This document shows positions 31,696 to 44,263 of a stretch of DNA of 64,000 nucleotides, piece after piece. The stretch's first letter is position 1; each line of letters starts with the position of its first letter. The notes under the pieces were generated by a model. That model made no database searches. It was not told where the DNA came from and was given only the letters and a program-made list of their open reading frames with translations. The DNA lies in NCBI GenBank assembly GCA_030248195.1, contig JASAND010022311.1, forward strand, positions 1 through 64,000, in the 5' to 3' direction. The DNA is from Trissonchulus latispiculum (lineage: Eukaryota; Nematoda; Enoplea; Enoplida; Ironidae). A program made the position numbers and the translations under genes.

Positions 31696-34600
31696 ATGCT
31701 AATACAAATAATTGCATTCGCGGCAATAACGATTCTAATTTTCCGACTACTCCAGCGAAACTTTTTTCCCACCAATTTGGACAAAGTTCTACAATTGCCA
31801 GGACCACCATCTCTTCCATTAATTGGTTCGGCACATGTCATTTTAGGACTTGATATTTTGGGTATGTCTACAAATTTTTAATTTCCAATACTTTGAAAAA
31901 CAAGCACATTTCAGAATACAAAACCTTTCCTTTCAAATCTTTATATTATAGTCTAGCAAACTTAAACTGGACCAAAAGAGTGAATTTTGTGGAGAGTTTA
32001 TTATTCAAGTTATGTATGACAATGTATATATTTTCCGAAAGCTCAGAAATCAGAGATTTCAAAAATTTTAAAATTTTTTTAAAATTTTAAAATTTAAGAT
32101 TTTATAAATTATGAAAACAGTAGGACAAGAAATAATAAGCGGAAAGTAGTCGAGTTTGGTATCAAATTAAAGGTCTCGTTCAGGACAACACGAATATGTA
32201 TAAATTAAGTGGATTTAGGGCGGCACGTGGTTCCAGCGGGCCCATATCCCGAAAAACAAAAGTTGCTCCGATCGCTACAAACGTGGGCTCATTTGAAAGC
32301 TCTCATCGAGGTGAGTGAAAGTTATAATTGGATCATCGCTCAAAAATGCTGTCTGCGAAAGTTATCCCTCTTTAAACACGAAAAATGGGTAGTTTTAACA
32401 CTTTTGGAGGGTTTATTCCAGGCTAGCGAAAGCTGTGAGCTGAATCAAGTCAAGCCAGAGCGCCACAAGTTGCGTCTCACCATTATACAAAACTACTGAA
32501 AATTGCAGCTTTGAATCTTCATCCATACGATAAGCTAATTTAAACAAACTTCAAAGGAGCCGCCGTGTCGGTTCCTTTGAAGTTTGTTTAAACTAGCTTA
32601 TCTTACGCATGCGCAAAGGTCGAAAGCTGTCATTTTCAGTATTTTTGTATGATGATGAGACGCAAAATGTGGCGCACTGGCTTGACTTGATTCAGCTCAC
32701 AGCTTTCGCTAGCCTGGATTAAACCCTCCAAAAGTGTTAAAACTATCCGTTTTTGGGGTCTAAAGAGGATAACTTTCGCAGACAGCATTTTTGAGCGATG
32801 ACTCAATTATAACATTAACTCAGCGTGATGGGGCTATCAACTGAACCCAAATTTGTAGCGATCGGAGCAACTTTTGTTTTTCGAGATATGGGCCCGCTGG
32901 AACCACGTGCCGCCCTAAATCCACTTAATTTATACAGGTTCGTGTTGTCGCGAACGAGACATTTAATTTGATACCAAACTCGACTACTTTTCGCTTATTA
33001 TTTCTTTTCCTACTGTTGTTAAAACTTATGAAATTTTAAATTTCAAAATTTTAAAATTTTTTAAAATTTTTGAAATCTCTGATCTCTGAGCTTTCAGAAA
33101 ATATATACATTGTCATACCTAACTTGAATAATAAACTCTCCACAAAATTCACTCTCCTGGTCCAGTTTAAGTTTGCTAGACTATAGCACAAACCCATTTT
33201 AATTGATGCTTGTTTAAATAAATTGTAATGATAATATATATGATATATAGTAATAGCGGTAACTTAAAACAGGAATGATGATAATAAGTAGCCTGATATA
33301 TTTTAGCTGTTATTTCAGTATGTGCTGTAATCAAATACGGTTCTTTTGTTGTTTAGCATATACAAAGAAATATTTAGAATGGAATTTAAAGTTTGGCTCT
33401 CCCATGCGAATACAACTGTTCAATTATGTTTGGGTTTCGATTTCAAGGCCAGACCATTTTGAGGTATTGTTTTGTTTGCTACGCATACCGTGACCATTGT
33501 TTTATCCATGCTCGAGCACGTAAACCGCTTAGGACTTTCTTTAGTCATTTCTACAGGTATACTTTGGCTTACTATAGATAAAACCAAGAGTGCATAATTG
33601 CACTATTATTAAGAAGAAGAGTAAGCCACTAGAGGGCTTCTCTTCTTGGCATTGCGTAACGGTGCTCCGACCACAATACGCGAAAGTTCCACCGTTTGGG
33701 GGGGGGGGTCGACCAAATCGACATCGCATACCCCCCTCCGTTTGGTGGGGGTAGCCAAAAAGAGGTCCCCGTTTGGTGGGGGTAGCCAACAGCCAATCAG
33801 ATTGCAGAAACCCCCCCTCCGGGTGGTGGGGGGTGGGTTAGAGCAGAGGATTACGGTAGTTTTTGTTCTATTGCGCAAAGGGTCCCCGTTTGGGGGGGGT
33901 CGCTCAAGCAGGCTTAGTTTTGCTCATTCTGATTGGCTGTTGGCGACCCCCCCAAACGGGGACCACTTTTGTGACCCCCCAAACGGGGACCCCTTTTGCA
34001 TACCCCCCACCAAATGGGGACCTCTTGTGTCGACCCCCCCCAAACGGGGACCCTTTTTCAAAAGCCAGAATCAGCCTGCCTACCCCCCCACCAAACGGGG
34101 AGGGGGTTTCTGCAATCTGATTGGCTGTTGCCTACCCCCCCACCAAACGGGGAGGGGGTATGTTTCGTCGACCCCCCCCCCAAACGGGAGAACTTTCGCG
34201 TATTGTGGTCGGAGCACCGTTACGCAATGCCAAGAAGAGGAGCCCTCTAGTGGCTTACTCTTCTTCTAATATATAGAAGAAAATCATGGACTCTTGATAA
34301 AACTCTATGGAGTTACATCCCCTCACTGGCATTCCTTGCCACTGTGGCGTTACACGTTTGAGCTTGAGTCAATTAGCTGAGTTTCGTCTCCGAGCGAAAC
34401 GTGTAACTTCCAGCGTTCTGAGCCTTCGTCTCTCATATTGTGTCATTTTCTCGAAACGTTACTGCTTTCAGCTTGGTTCCGTTGTTGGACAAAGACGCAT
34501 GAAAATTGCTTTAGCCTGATAAGCATCTATTGCAAAACATATGAATTATAACATAAAGCGTTAACGAAGCTTCTCCAGCTTTCACATTACCTTTGAAATT

Positions 34601-37246
34601 TAGGAACCTTCCGTTTCCCTCAATTCTGCGAAGTTAAGTAAAGAAATTCGGTGATTTTCAATAAAAGCTTAGAGAAAGACGGAAAATATCTGCGAATTGA
34701 GGAATTTTAAATGTTAATAAGGAGTAGCATTTCTGACAGGAATTTTGGGTATACAATTAATTAGCTAGGTCGAGCTTACTTTTGCTCAACGAGCTCACCA
34801 GCCCATTCCGGCTAGAAAGTGTAAGTTTGCAAACTGGCTCAACCACCAAATGTGATGCTAATATTATATTTTGTGCAGCTGGATGACTGGCAACCTAAAC
34901 TTGGTCTGAATTTTTCAGGATATGCTTAAAAATACAGAAAATATTACGAAAAGCAACGATTACGAGTTCATTGAGCCTTGGCTTGGCAGAGGTCTTCTGA
35001 TAAGGTAAGTGTCCAAATTCCTACTTCGAATAAAGTTTCCGGAGTCAAATGATTGTTTGTGATGTAATACCGAACTCACAGAGTAATTAGTATCAAACAC
35101 ATCCTATGTCTACTCAAATTAGAAAGTGATATACGTCTAAGCAATTTTTGTTTTTGCGAAACACCATAATGTGAAAGCCTTGCAACTATAGTGCGTAATC
35201 CGTTTTAATCGCTTTTCGACTGGAAATTACGCTTTTTTTGATAAATTAACAATTTTCTGACATCACAGTAACTTTGTTTGCTATGTTGGCTTGATACGAA
35301 TTGAGGAAATAGAGCCAAACCGAGGCTAAATGCCAAGTGTCGCACATCGTCCAAATGTCTTATTATGAAAACTATGACGATTGTTTGAGTTTTAGCACCG
35401 ACGCCAAATGGCATCGTCGTAGAAAATTGTTGACACCAACGTTTCATTTTCAAATTCTGCGAGATTTCTTTCCCATTTTCAATGAACACACTGCAAAACT
35501 GGTTGACTACCTGCGAGAGCAGTCATCGGAGGGAAAGCCAATCAACGTGACGCCGCCGTTAACCAGATCTGCCCTGGATATCATATGCGGTACGGTAGTT
35601 GAAATAAAGGTGCAGTATATTCCAAATAATATAATCATAATTTATCAGTGATTTTATTATTAATACAACTATAGTGTTGTATAGATGCAGTATCGATCCA
35701 CTAAATCTACTCCCGTTTCTTTGTTATCTTTTCGTAGAGACCGCCATGGGCATTCAGTTGAATTCATTATATGAAGAATCAGCTTATGCAACTGCCATTC
35801 AACGGTACCCGTTGCACTGTTTATTGTTTTTCTTATATGTAGCAAACAGTTGCTCTGGGGGTGGAATTTATGGGAGGGATTTTGGTTTTTGGTCCAAAAA
35901 ACGAAAACACTTGTTAAGGCTGTGCGACACCTCTTGGGAAGAAAAGCTGCAATTCTGGGTATAGAGAAGAAGAAAAGCACACCGCAGAAACACGTATTAT
36001 ATGTGCGGTGCTGCTTTCTTCGCAGATTGTCATTCTGTAATAGGATCGTTTCACTTTGTAACATTTTATCTTTGTAAGTAACATTTTATCTGGTTTATAA
36101 GCACTGCCAAGTGCCAGCTGCAACTGGCCTCAGAATAAAATAATAAAAAATCATTAAACAACAGATGCAGGTGGATATACCGAATTTTCAGCCCCCTAAC
36201 ATTAACAGTTTGTAAAGTTTGTAAAGTATGCAAAGTCTGAAGTTAATGAAGACAAAGTTTCGCAGATTTTTGCTAAAACTTTCTTACGTAATTACTTAAT
36301 CAATTGAACACATCCATTTAACCCGGAACTTTCTCTGACAACTTTAATCCTACCAAAAAGCAAAGTGTAGGCTTAGACCCATTAAGACAACTCTGGAAGA
36401 AATTACATAGAAGTTTGAACGAGTTGCTGTTTTGAAATGATTGAAGTTTAGTAAACAAACTAATACTATTTCGAAAGTAAAGCAAGATTCTACAACAAAC
36501 CTGCACGGATTACGAAATGTTCACAATACATAGCATGCGATGCGGAGCAGATAAATACATAACATACCGTATCATTGCTCGAAATATGTCTTGTTACAAT
36601 TTGAAATTCCCTCATCTTCCGTTAATGCCTAAATTTAAACTTCAAATTTATGGCTTTTATTGCTGATTTAAGAGCTCGGTATTAGCAAGAGTACATAATA
36701 CATAAGAGTGTGACAGCAGGCAAGCTCTCTGTTATCAGCTGTAGGTACATGCTATGTTCGCTAACGGCTGACCCCCCCCACAAACGTGTATGTGCTCTTC
36801 AAAGAAATTCGCACGCTATCTTTGCGTGTTAAAACTCGCAACAGACACACATTGAACCAACTGAGTAGTTGTGTTTTCGAGCTTCAGCATGCAAGCGTAG
36901 CGGCCAAATTTTTTTGAAGAGCACATACACATTTGTGGGGGGGGGTCAGCCGTTAGCGAACATAGCATGTACCTTCAGCTGATAACAGAGAGCTTACCTG
37001 CTGTCACACTCTTATGTATTATGTACTCTTGGTATTAGTCGTATGCACAGCACAAATCTGATAGTTTCTGTTTTCGAGGTAATTAAGAGTTCAACGGATA
37101 TTAGTACCTGTTGTTTTAGATACGGATCCCTGCAATTTCACAGGACGACTCAAATCTGGATGTATCCTGATATTGTATTCAACATGCTGCCTGGTGGTAA
37201 AGAGTGTGCCAAACATTTGCAGACGCTACACTCCTTCACTAGAAAG
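31696..37246 (+). CDS. CYP4-family cytochrome P450, 5' half only
   Basis: Six exons with GT/AG borders and matching phases: 31696-31861, 33357-33463, 34919-35004, 35396-35589, 35738-35804, 37120-37246, giving 249 aa. Exon 1 begins with a membrane anchor (LIQIIAFAAITILIF) followed by the proline hinge LPGPPSLPLIG. Later exons give WNLKFGSPMRIQLF, EFIEPWLGRGLLI, KWHRRRKLLTPTFHFQIL (C-helix WxxxRK with W125, R129, K130), ALDIICETAMG and YPDIVFNMLPGG. All are CYP4 signatures of an ER-bound monooxygenase. The second half (I-helix, ExxR, haem-binding Cys) is not found before KIN17 starts at 40657, so this is a truncated gene or one whose 3' exons were moved. Introns hold a foldback element, a TIR element and a MITE. 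Confidence 0.82.
31946..33186. mobile_element. 1.24-kb foldback (snapback) element
   Basis: Two arms of about 620 bp are reverse complements with about 90% agreement by eye. The ends are ATAGTCTAGCAAACTTAAAC and GTTTAAGTTTGCTAGACTAT; the hinge is near 32555-32575 between CAAACTTCAAAGGA and TCCTTTGAAGTTTG. It lies in intron 1 of the CYP4-like gene, so the pre-mRNA would form a long hairpin. No coding capacity. Confidence 0.85.
33612..34267. mobile_element. TIR element filled with CCCCAAACGGGG blocks
   Basis: 656 bp with about 95-bp inverted termini (AGAAGAAGAGTAAGCCACTA at the left, its complement at the right). Between them, blocks of C7-10 or G7-10 next to AAACGGGG/CCCCGTTT occur about ten times in alternating orientation. 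The long plus-strand frame across it (33646-34269) is proline-rich low complexity, not a gene. Located in intron 2 of the CYP4-like gene. Confidence 0.8.
36686..37031. mobile_element. CAAGAGTACATAAT-family MITE, member 4
   Basis: About 346 bp in the last visible intron of the CYP4-like gene, closely similar to member 2. The 7-bp GTATTAG occurs on both sides as target duplication. No coding capacity. Confidence 0.85.
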
Positions 37247-37399
37247 GTATACTTTAATGTAAATGATTTATATACATTAAAGTTTAGTTTCATAGGATGC
37301 AGAGTGAAGCTGTATGAACAAATCGTCAAGTTTCTTGAGTGTTGTTGCTGTAGTGTAATGAAGTGAGCAAGATCAAAACTCTGATCTATTCCAAACTCC

Positions 37400-38860
37400 A
37401 AACTTCTCTTAACTATTCTTCGTTACACGGAAGGTCAGCACGTCTGTTTGCAATGAAGCAGACTTAAGCACCAGATCTCTGAAAGGTGGTGTTCCAAAAT
37501 CAGAGATTCTCTGCGGCCAACCTGGGTAGGGGTCTTTGTCGGTGAGTTCGTTTAAGGCTCCTGAGTTGATCTTCCGTCGGACAGCAAGAGGGGTCAGCAC
37601 TTGCTTCCTTGATGAGGATTTCCAATTGTACAGCAAGCGGGGTCAGCACTTGCTTTCTTGTTGAGCACTGGATTTGGTTGAGTTCTTCCTCACTGGATCT
37701 TCGGTTCTTTCTTGTTTGTACGGTAAACGCACCGTGTGTGAAGGCTATCGCGCCTGTGTTTGCTTGTAATAAGCTAGACGGTAAACGCACCGTAGTTGAA
37801 GGCAAACGCGCCTTAGTTGCTTGTAATAAGACTCGGTAACTAACACACTGATAATTTAATGAAAACTACTACAATTACGATTCGTACAATTCTGTGCGTT
37901 CAAATTAACAATTACTACAATACTAACGAGCAGGTTACAATATAATTGGATACAGTACACGATTACTGTACCAGAGTTGCCAGATACTTTCCCTTCCTAG
38001 GTTACTATTAATATTATTCCGATTCGGAATAATATTACAAACTTTGGTTAAGTTATTGGGACAAGGTCGATACTCTTAACGCCTTTTACACCCTTTCACT
38101 CTGCTAACTCTTTCTGACTCAATCTCCCTATATGCTGTGTGTTACCCTATATGCTTGTGCTTTGTTACTCTTTATACGTCCCCTTACAATAGGACTGTCA
38201 AACTAATATCACAATAAACTAAGTTACTACTTATTAACCTAGGGACGGTCTTTGAGTGAGCCCCTGAAAGTCGGACACTGCTTTCGCTCCGACACTCAGT
38301 TCAGGGATGCTATGTGAGATAGAATTTGAGGATGAGCGAAACTGTTGGGAGTTGGGAGGTCCTTCCTTACTTATTCCTACTTTGGTCTATATTAGCACAA
38401 TTATACAATAATGGTCTTCTGATCTTCTGGATAGGAATCAAAGTAGGAGGGCCGGGGTGATGATTTTAGAAATACAGGAAGTTGACATTTTAGACAGAAA
38501 ATGGGGTCTGGGGATTAACGAAAGTTCACTCTGTATAGGTTTTAAGGTCTCGCCCAACTTTGATCAGGTTTTGGTCTGTCGCTGTCTCTGCCGTCGTTCA
38601 CTCTACAAGATCATTCAGCTGCCAATGTACCTTCGCTAGTCTGACTCGGACTGATACTGTTCACTGATAATAGCTTCCAACTTGACTGGGTCCTTCTCCG
38701 GACAATACTGATACCAACTAATCTGACTGGATCACACTGAATCAAGGCTCTGACTGGGTTCACCGTACTGTAATCAATCTCGGACGCAACTTTCGGCAGG
38801 ACAGGGCTTCTTTCCGCACCTGAATCAAATGGGTTAAAACCCATTTGCCCGTCTAGGGCA
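37400..38860. repeat. Uncharacterised repeat-like region with internal duplications
   Basis: GCAAGAGGGGTCAGCACTTG recurs in variant form about 60 bp later, and ACGGTAAACGCACCGT recurs within 37715-37800. A 22-bp motif at 38820-38841 (CTGAATCAAATGGGTTAAAA and two more bases) also occurs at 8769-8790 at the 5' end of the minus-strand LINE. No ORF supports a protein; it could be a solo LTR or other element that replaced the P450 3' half. Confidence 0.4.
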
Positions 38861-39472
38861 TTTTTCCCTCTAGTTTAAAGAGAAAAATTAGTATTTTTAA
38901 AAAACTGCAAAATTTATATACCTTAAACAGGGATTTGCGATTTGCCTTAAACCAAAATTTACCTTTGCGATTTGGGCCCCTCCCTTTGGGGTGTCAGCCT
39001 CTCCTAGAAAAATGTTTTAGCTGTTTATATATATATATGCATAATTCGAGTGTTTTAAGAAGTTTTTTAAAAAAATTGGCAAATTTTTGATAAAATCGTA
39101 AAATTTTTGCTAGAATTTGAAAAATGTTTTGGACAATGAAAGTAAAATTTACTAGAACTTGGCAAAAATTTTGGATGTCCCAAAAAAGGTCGCCGGGGCT
39201 TTGGGTCGCCCCCCCTTCAAAAAAATCCTGGCGCCGCTACTGCCCTAAAATATCCAATTTTCGCGTGTGGGCTAGGCCTGGAGCTGGAGGGCAAATTTTT
39301 TAAAAATTGGTGGTCCAACCTGAAACCTAAAGGACCCTTACCCCTGAATTTAGAAACTTTGAATTTCAAATGAGTTGACCAAAAGCTGCAAAAAAACCCG
39401 GAATTTAAGCCCTTTTATCTTCGAAGTAATGCTTGTTTTTCAACGTTTTAAGGCAATTTTACTTCGTTTGTT
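38861..39472. other. Intergenic, AT-rich, no feature recognised
   Basis: Short homopolymer and TATATA stretches only. Confidence 0.4.
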
Positions 39473-40487
39473 TTAAGGTGGTGGTATCCTTTTGTGCAGT
39501 GCATTTGCCGTTATTTTTTTGAAACGCTATAACTTTCGCAATTCTGGGAGTTGGAAAGAGCTTTATACATCGTTTTAAAGCTTATAATCTGTACATTCAG
39601 ATGAGCTTACGAAACAAGCAAAATTAGCAAACTAGCAAATATTTTCTGACATACTGACTTCTGACAGGCTAAATATAGACCAAAAATTTTTGAACATGGA
39701 TTTCTCAAAACTGTAAAATTGGCCAAAAGTTTTTCTTGTGTCATGATATGAAGGACATATGCGTCGAGGGACATTTTTTTGGATTTGGCTCAACAAGCCT
39801 CAATACTCCAGAAAATCCGGCAAATGTGCGGTGACACGAAATTTCGCAACTTTGTATTCAATTTTCTCGCAACTGGCGAAGTTTTAGCTCAATCCAAGAA
39901 AAATGTCCCTCCGCAAATAGTGCCAATTTTCATCGAGCCAAAAATCAGGCGAATCCATTGGGTAGTTTTTGAGAAATCGCTGTTCAAAACAAAATAATCG
40001 CAGTTTTGCCAAAATGGTTTTTCGGCCAAATCTCTAGCTTAAAGCAACGAATCCCAGGTAATAGGCACTGATAAAATGGGCAATTAGACCGCTTATCGAT
40101 TGAGTATAAATAACCGACAATTGTTCGTACGATTTAGCAGTAATTTTGAAAAAACTGATTTTTTCGAAAACAGCCGTTTTTTGACCCCAAAAAGCGTTTT
40201 TGGCTTATACTGACTTAACCACTAGAGATAGCTCAAAGGTTGTAAAAGCAAAAATGTTCGTTTTTGTACCGTCTTTCCATCCAAAACAACCAATCTTATG
40301 TATCGACTACCTACTGAGAGTATAATGCCAAAAACCGAAAATTTCTCATTTTTTCACCTAAAAATTTGGGACTGGTCCGATAATGTTAAAGAGCACCAAA
40401 ATAGCATATTTGGAAAGTTTCATCTACGTTCATAAAGAATTGAAGTCTTTAGGGTCAAATTTACACAAAAGGAAACCACCACCTTAA
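39473..40487. mobile_element. TTAA-flanked inverted-repeat element, member 2
   Basis: Ends TTAAGGTGGTGGTATCCTTT and AAAGGAAACCACCACCTTAA, TTAA on both sides, interior similar to 26628-27643 over its whole length. Non-autonomous. It ends only 169 bp before the KIN17 start codon, so it forms part of that gene's upstream region. Confidence 0.85.
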
Positions 40488-40656
40488 CGAGACTAAAAGC
40501 GAAAATTAAAGAAAATTTTCATAAAATTATATACCTATCCTAATATTGCTTACGTTTTGGGTCGCCTTTCTACGTCACTTTATCAAATGTCGTCTGTTTA
40601 CTTTAGTTTCTATACCTAAATACCTACGTATAATTTTGGCACGAAAATAATACATA

Positions 40657-43600
40657 ATGCCAAAGGCCGAAGCTGGAACTGCAAAATGGTTGGCCAACAA
40701 AATGAAAGCCAAAGGATTACAGAAGCTTCGTTGGTACTGCCAGATGTGTCAGAAGCAATGCCGTGACGAGGTAACATACGATACATATATATATATATAT
40801 ATATATATATTAGGGATCGACCGGAACTCCAAAAAACCGGAACCGGAACCGGAACCGGAATTGGCTTTAAAAAACCGGAACCGGAACCGGAACCGGAACC
40901 GGAACCAGCTCTTTAACACTACAAAAGTCGAAAATTTTTTCTGACGTTTTGGACAATTTTTGCACAGTTAAACTTTACTACATTATAGCTTTAAAATTAA
41001 AATTTAAAATTTAAAATTAATTATACACGGTATGAATATGCTATATTTATATTATTCGAGCACATTTTCGATGAATAAACGGCATCTATATTTTTACATT
41101 CTATATACGAATTTCGATGAATAATTTAATCGAATGCAAGTTGACTTAAGGTGGTGATTCCCTTTGGTCACATACAGTTTGCACCATTATTACTCATTCA
41201 TTACTTGGAGTTAAGAAGCCGTTTTTATATCAAAATGTAGCTTGACATTTTCTCTTTTTAATGCATGCCACGAATCTAATGTCGCTTTTCTAAAATATTT
41301 TTAACACATTTTAGAAGAAGTATAATTTTTCAGAATTTTTGCAGGCTCAAGTAAATTTTTTCGCGAGACATCGGTTATATCATTCAATACCTCCATCAAA
41401 TAGCTGGGGACGATTTTTTATTTATTGTGAAAGCGCTCTTCGTTATAGAGAAATAAGCTGAAATGTGTGCGTAACCTGTATTTTGCCTACTTTTTCCAAA
41501 TTTGTCAAGCGATTACTTTAGCTAGAAAGCAGCAATCGGGGCAACTAAAAAATCGTCCCTGGGTATATTTGTGCAGAACACATTTGTTCAGTAGCAGCCC
41601 TCCAGCTTGCATGGTGAATGCTCCACAATCTTTGGAAAAAAATTGGTTGTGTTTTTGCAAAAACTACATTTTTTATGATAGCAGCTTACGGGATGGCTGT
41701 TGGAAGACGATCATGCGTCGGATAATTTGCCCCTATAAGACCTTCAGATAGACGCCCTTAGTTTGATTTTACGGATTGCGTAGTTCGAGAAATGTTGGAT
41801 TATTTGATTTCTGCAAAAATGACAAGTTTTCGACGCCAAAACAAGAAAATCGGCTATATCTCACGGTAGAGAAAAGCTAGAAAGTTGCTTTAAAAAGCAA
41901 AAATATGAAGCTCAGTGAGATCTTTCGACTGAATATAATCATACCTGTATAGCAGCTGCCAAACGTTCAGAATTTGGGAAAAACCACTCTGACCGGAAAT
42001 CTCGAATTTTTGAATCGGGATTGCGCGGAGGGGGTTAGAACGCTAAAAGAACTTATTTCGGAAAGTTTCATTAAATTTCGTCTTGATTTGCGCCGCCGAA
42101 CAACAATATGTGCCCAAAAGGAATCACCACCTTAAAGGACATTTGCTTGCAAATAAAATTTAACTTCTTACTTGGTTAAGCTGAATTTTAAATTAAGCTA
42201 AATATAAGTAGATAGAAATTGATTCCTCCAAAATTTTTGCGAGCACCAACAACTGCTCCATCGACAAAATAAGTCATAAACAGGTTTAGTTTTTATCTGG
42301 CTTTCTAGGCTGATAATTTCTAGTCATAATCAAAAAGTCATTTAACTTTACTAGAAGCGTTGCAGCATTTTCAAAACGCAAAATAAAAAATAATGCCATT
42401 TACATTTTTAGAAAACAAAAGATATCTATTACTGTTTTAGTTTACTTTTATTCTCTCTGTACTTCAGACAAAATTAAACTTTTTCTGAAAGTTACTGTTC
42501 TTGTATGTATAACTGTAAATCTAATCTGGTTATGAACTTAGGTAACATCAGCTATATACAAAATTGGACTTGTTTAGAACATCGGCTTATAATTCCTTAG
42601 CTTGTTGTTATATCTCAGTATAATTACTTAGTTATTGGAGTTTTCTGATTAAAATGCAAATGGTTTTTGCATGATTGAAATATTATATATAAATTTTCAT
42701 CCATTAAACATATAAGCCAAAAGTATTTTTCTCAAGTTTCAAAGAAAACCGAAATGCACAATTTCTCCAACTTGAGTTAAACAAAATTACTTCCGTTTAG
42801 CTAGCTTCATCAGGATTTTTAAATTTTAAATGACGTTTCATCAAAAGATTTTTAAAAACCATTGCTATTTGTTCCATCCATAATTTTTTAGTAATTCTGT
42901 TGATCTGCGCACTGGATTTAAACAAACCAACAAACTTACGTAGTCCATATTTAACGTCCAGTCTCGGTTTAAACAATTAAAAAAGATTAAATTTAAGCTA
43001 AAACTGACATTTGATTATACAACAGCGCACTCTATAATTTTGAAATAGCATAGGTCGACGGTAAGGCTTCAATAATTTCAATTCAGCATTAGGTACTCTT
43101 AAATTTAAAAGTTTCGGCGGTCTTGTGCTATCTAATCTGAGTTATTAAGTATTATTTTTGTTTTATAATTTATATATTAATATTCATAACAACGATACAT
43201 TAGACATTATTATTACAAATTCAAAACATTCTAAGTATATAATGCAATAGCGCCGCAGGCGAAAATTTTTGTATAAATAATATTCTGGTTATAAGAGAAT
43301 CGCAGTTTTTTCAAAAAGTTTTAAAGAAGTTTGATAAAATTTTTGAAAATTTTAATAAACTTTGCTTTTGATAATAGGCTAAAATTGGTTCCGGTTCCGG
43401 TACGTTTTCAAAAACCGGAACCGGAACCGGAACCAAAAAGTACCGGAACCGGAACCGGAATTCCGGTCGATCCCTAATATATATAATATATTGTATGTGC
43501 GTACGTTGAACAAATTAGGGGGAGCGCGTTAGCGCTCCCCCTAGAATAGGGAAAATTTGACGCAATGTGTATAATCTGGACATTGTTTGGCCTGGGGCCA

Positions 43601-44212
43601 GCGGAGGAGTGGACCGATCGGGCTCAAACTTGGTGTGTGAAGCGCCTGTGGGCAGGGGTACATGCTGTGAAAATTTCAGCCGGATCGGCCGGGTAGATCT
43701 TGAGATATGAAAATTGGCCCCCCGAGCAGGTCGCGTTTCTCCTCTTTTTTCCCCCCAGGGGTGCAGGTCGGATGACCCTTCAGAGCCATACTATTTTAGG
43801 TTTTTCTTGTACAAAAAGTGCCCCAATTCCGGGGAAATTACTTTCTGCGGTTCCCGGACCCCCCCCCCCCCCAGATGGCCCCCCCCCCGGTGGGGACCCC
43901 CTAAATGAGTCGCGCGAATAGGGCGGAAGGAGAGAATTCCCTATTCGGCGACAAAGCTGGTTTCTTTCATTTTAGTCGCCGAGTAGATTCCCTATTCGGC
44001 GCACAAAGCTGGTTTCTTTCATTTTAGTCGCCGAGTACATTCCCTATTCGGCGCACAAAGCTGGTTTCTGTCATTTTTAGTCGCTGAGAAACGGCATTTT
44101 TCCGCTCTCGGCAGAATCTCAGTTGTAACCATGCACCGTGTATTTAACATTCAAGTCTTTCCCTATTCTACCAAGTTGGTTGTAATCCAGTCGAGGGCAT
44201 TTTTCCCCCCTA

Positions 44213-44263
<51 letters not shown>

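Noticed and set aside
33646..34269. 207-aa plus-strand ORF, Pro/Gly-rich
   Set aside because: It lies fully inside a TIR element and is produced by its C-run/G-run blocks; opposite frames are equally open.
8769..38841. 22-bp motif shared at 8769-8790 and 38820-38841 as evidence for the same element at both sites
   Set aside because: Flanking sequence does not extend the similarity enough to assign a shared family.
37400..38860. Candidate remaining CYP4 exons
   Set aside because: No I-helix, ExxR or FxxGxRxCxG sequence in any frame; the segment has internal duplications typical of repeats.
40771..40944. Extension of the KIN17 first-exon ORF into a YIYIYI and Pro-Glu repeat tail
   Set aside because: A good donor at 40771 and exon 2 homology show that this is intron, composed of a microsatellite and a transposon end.
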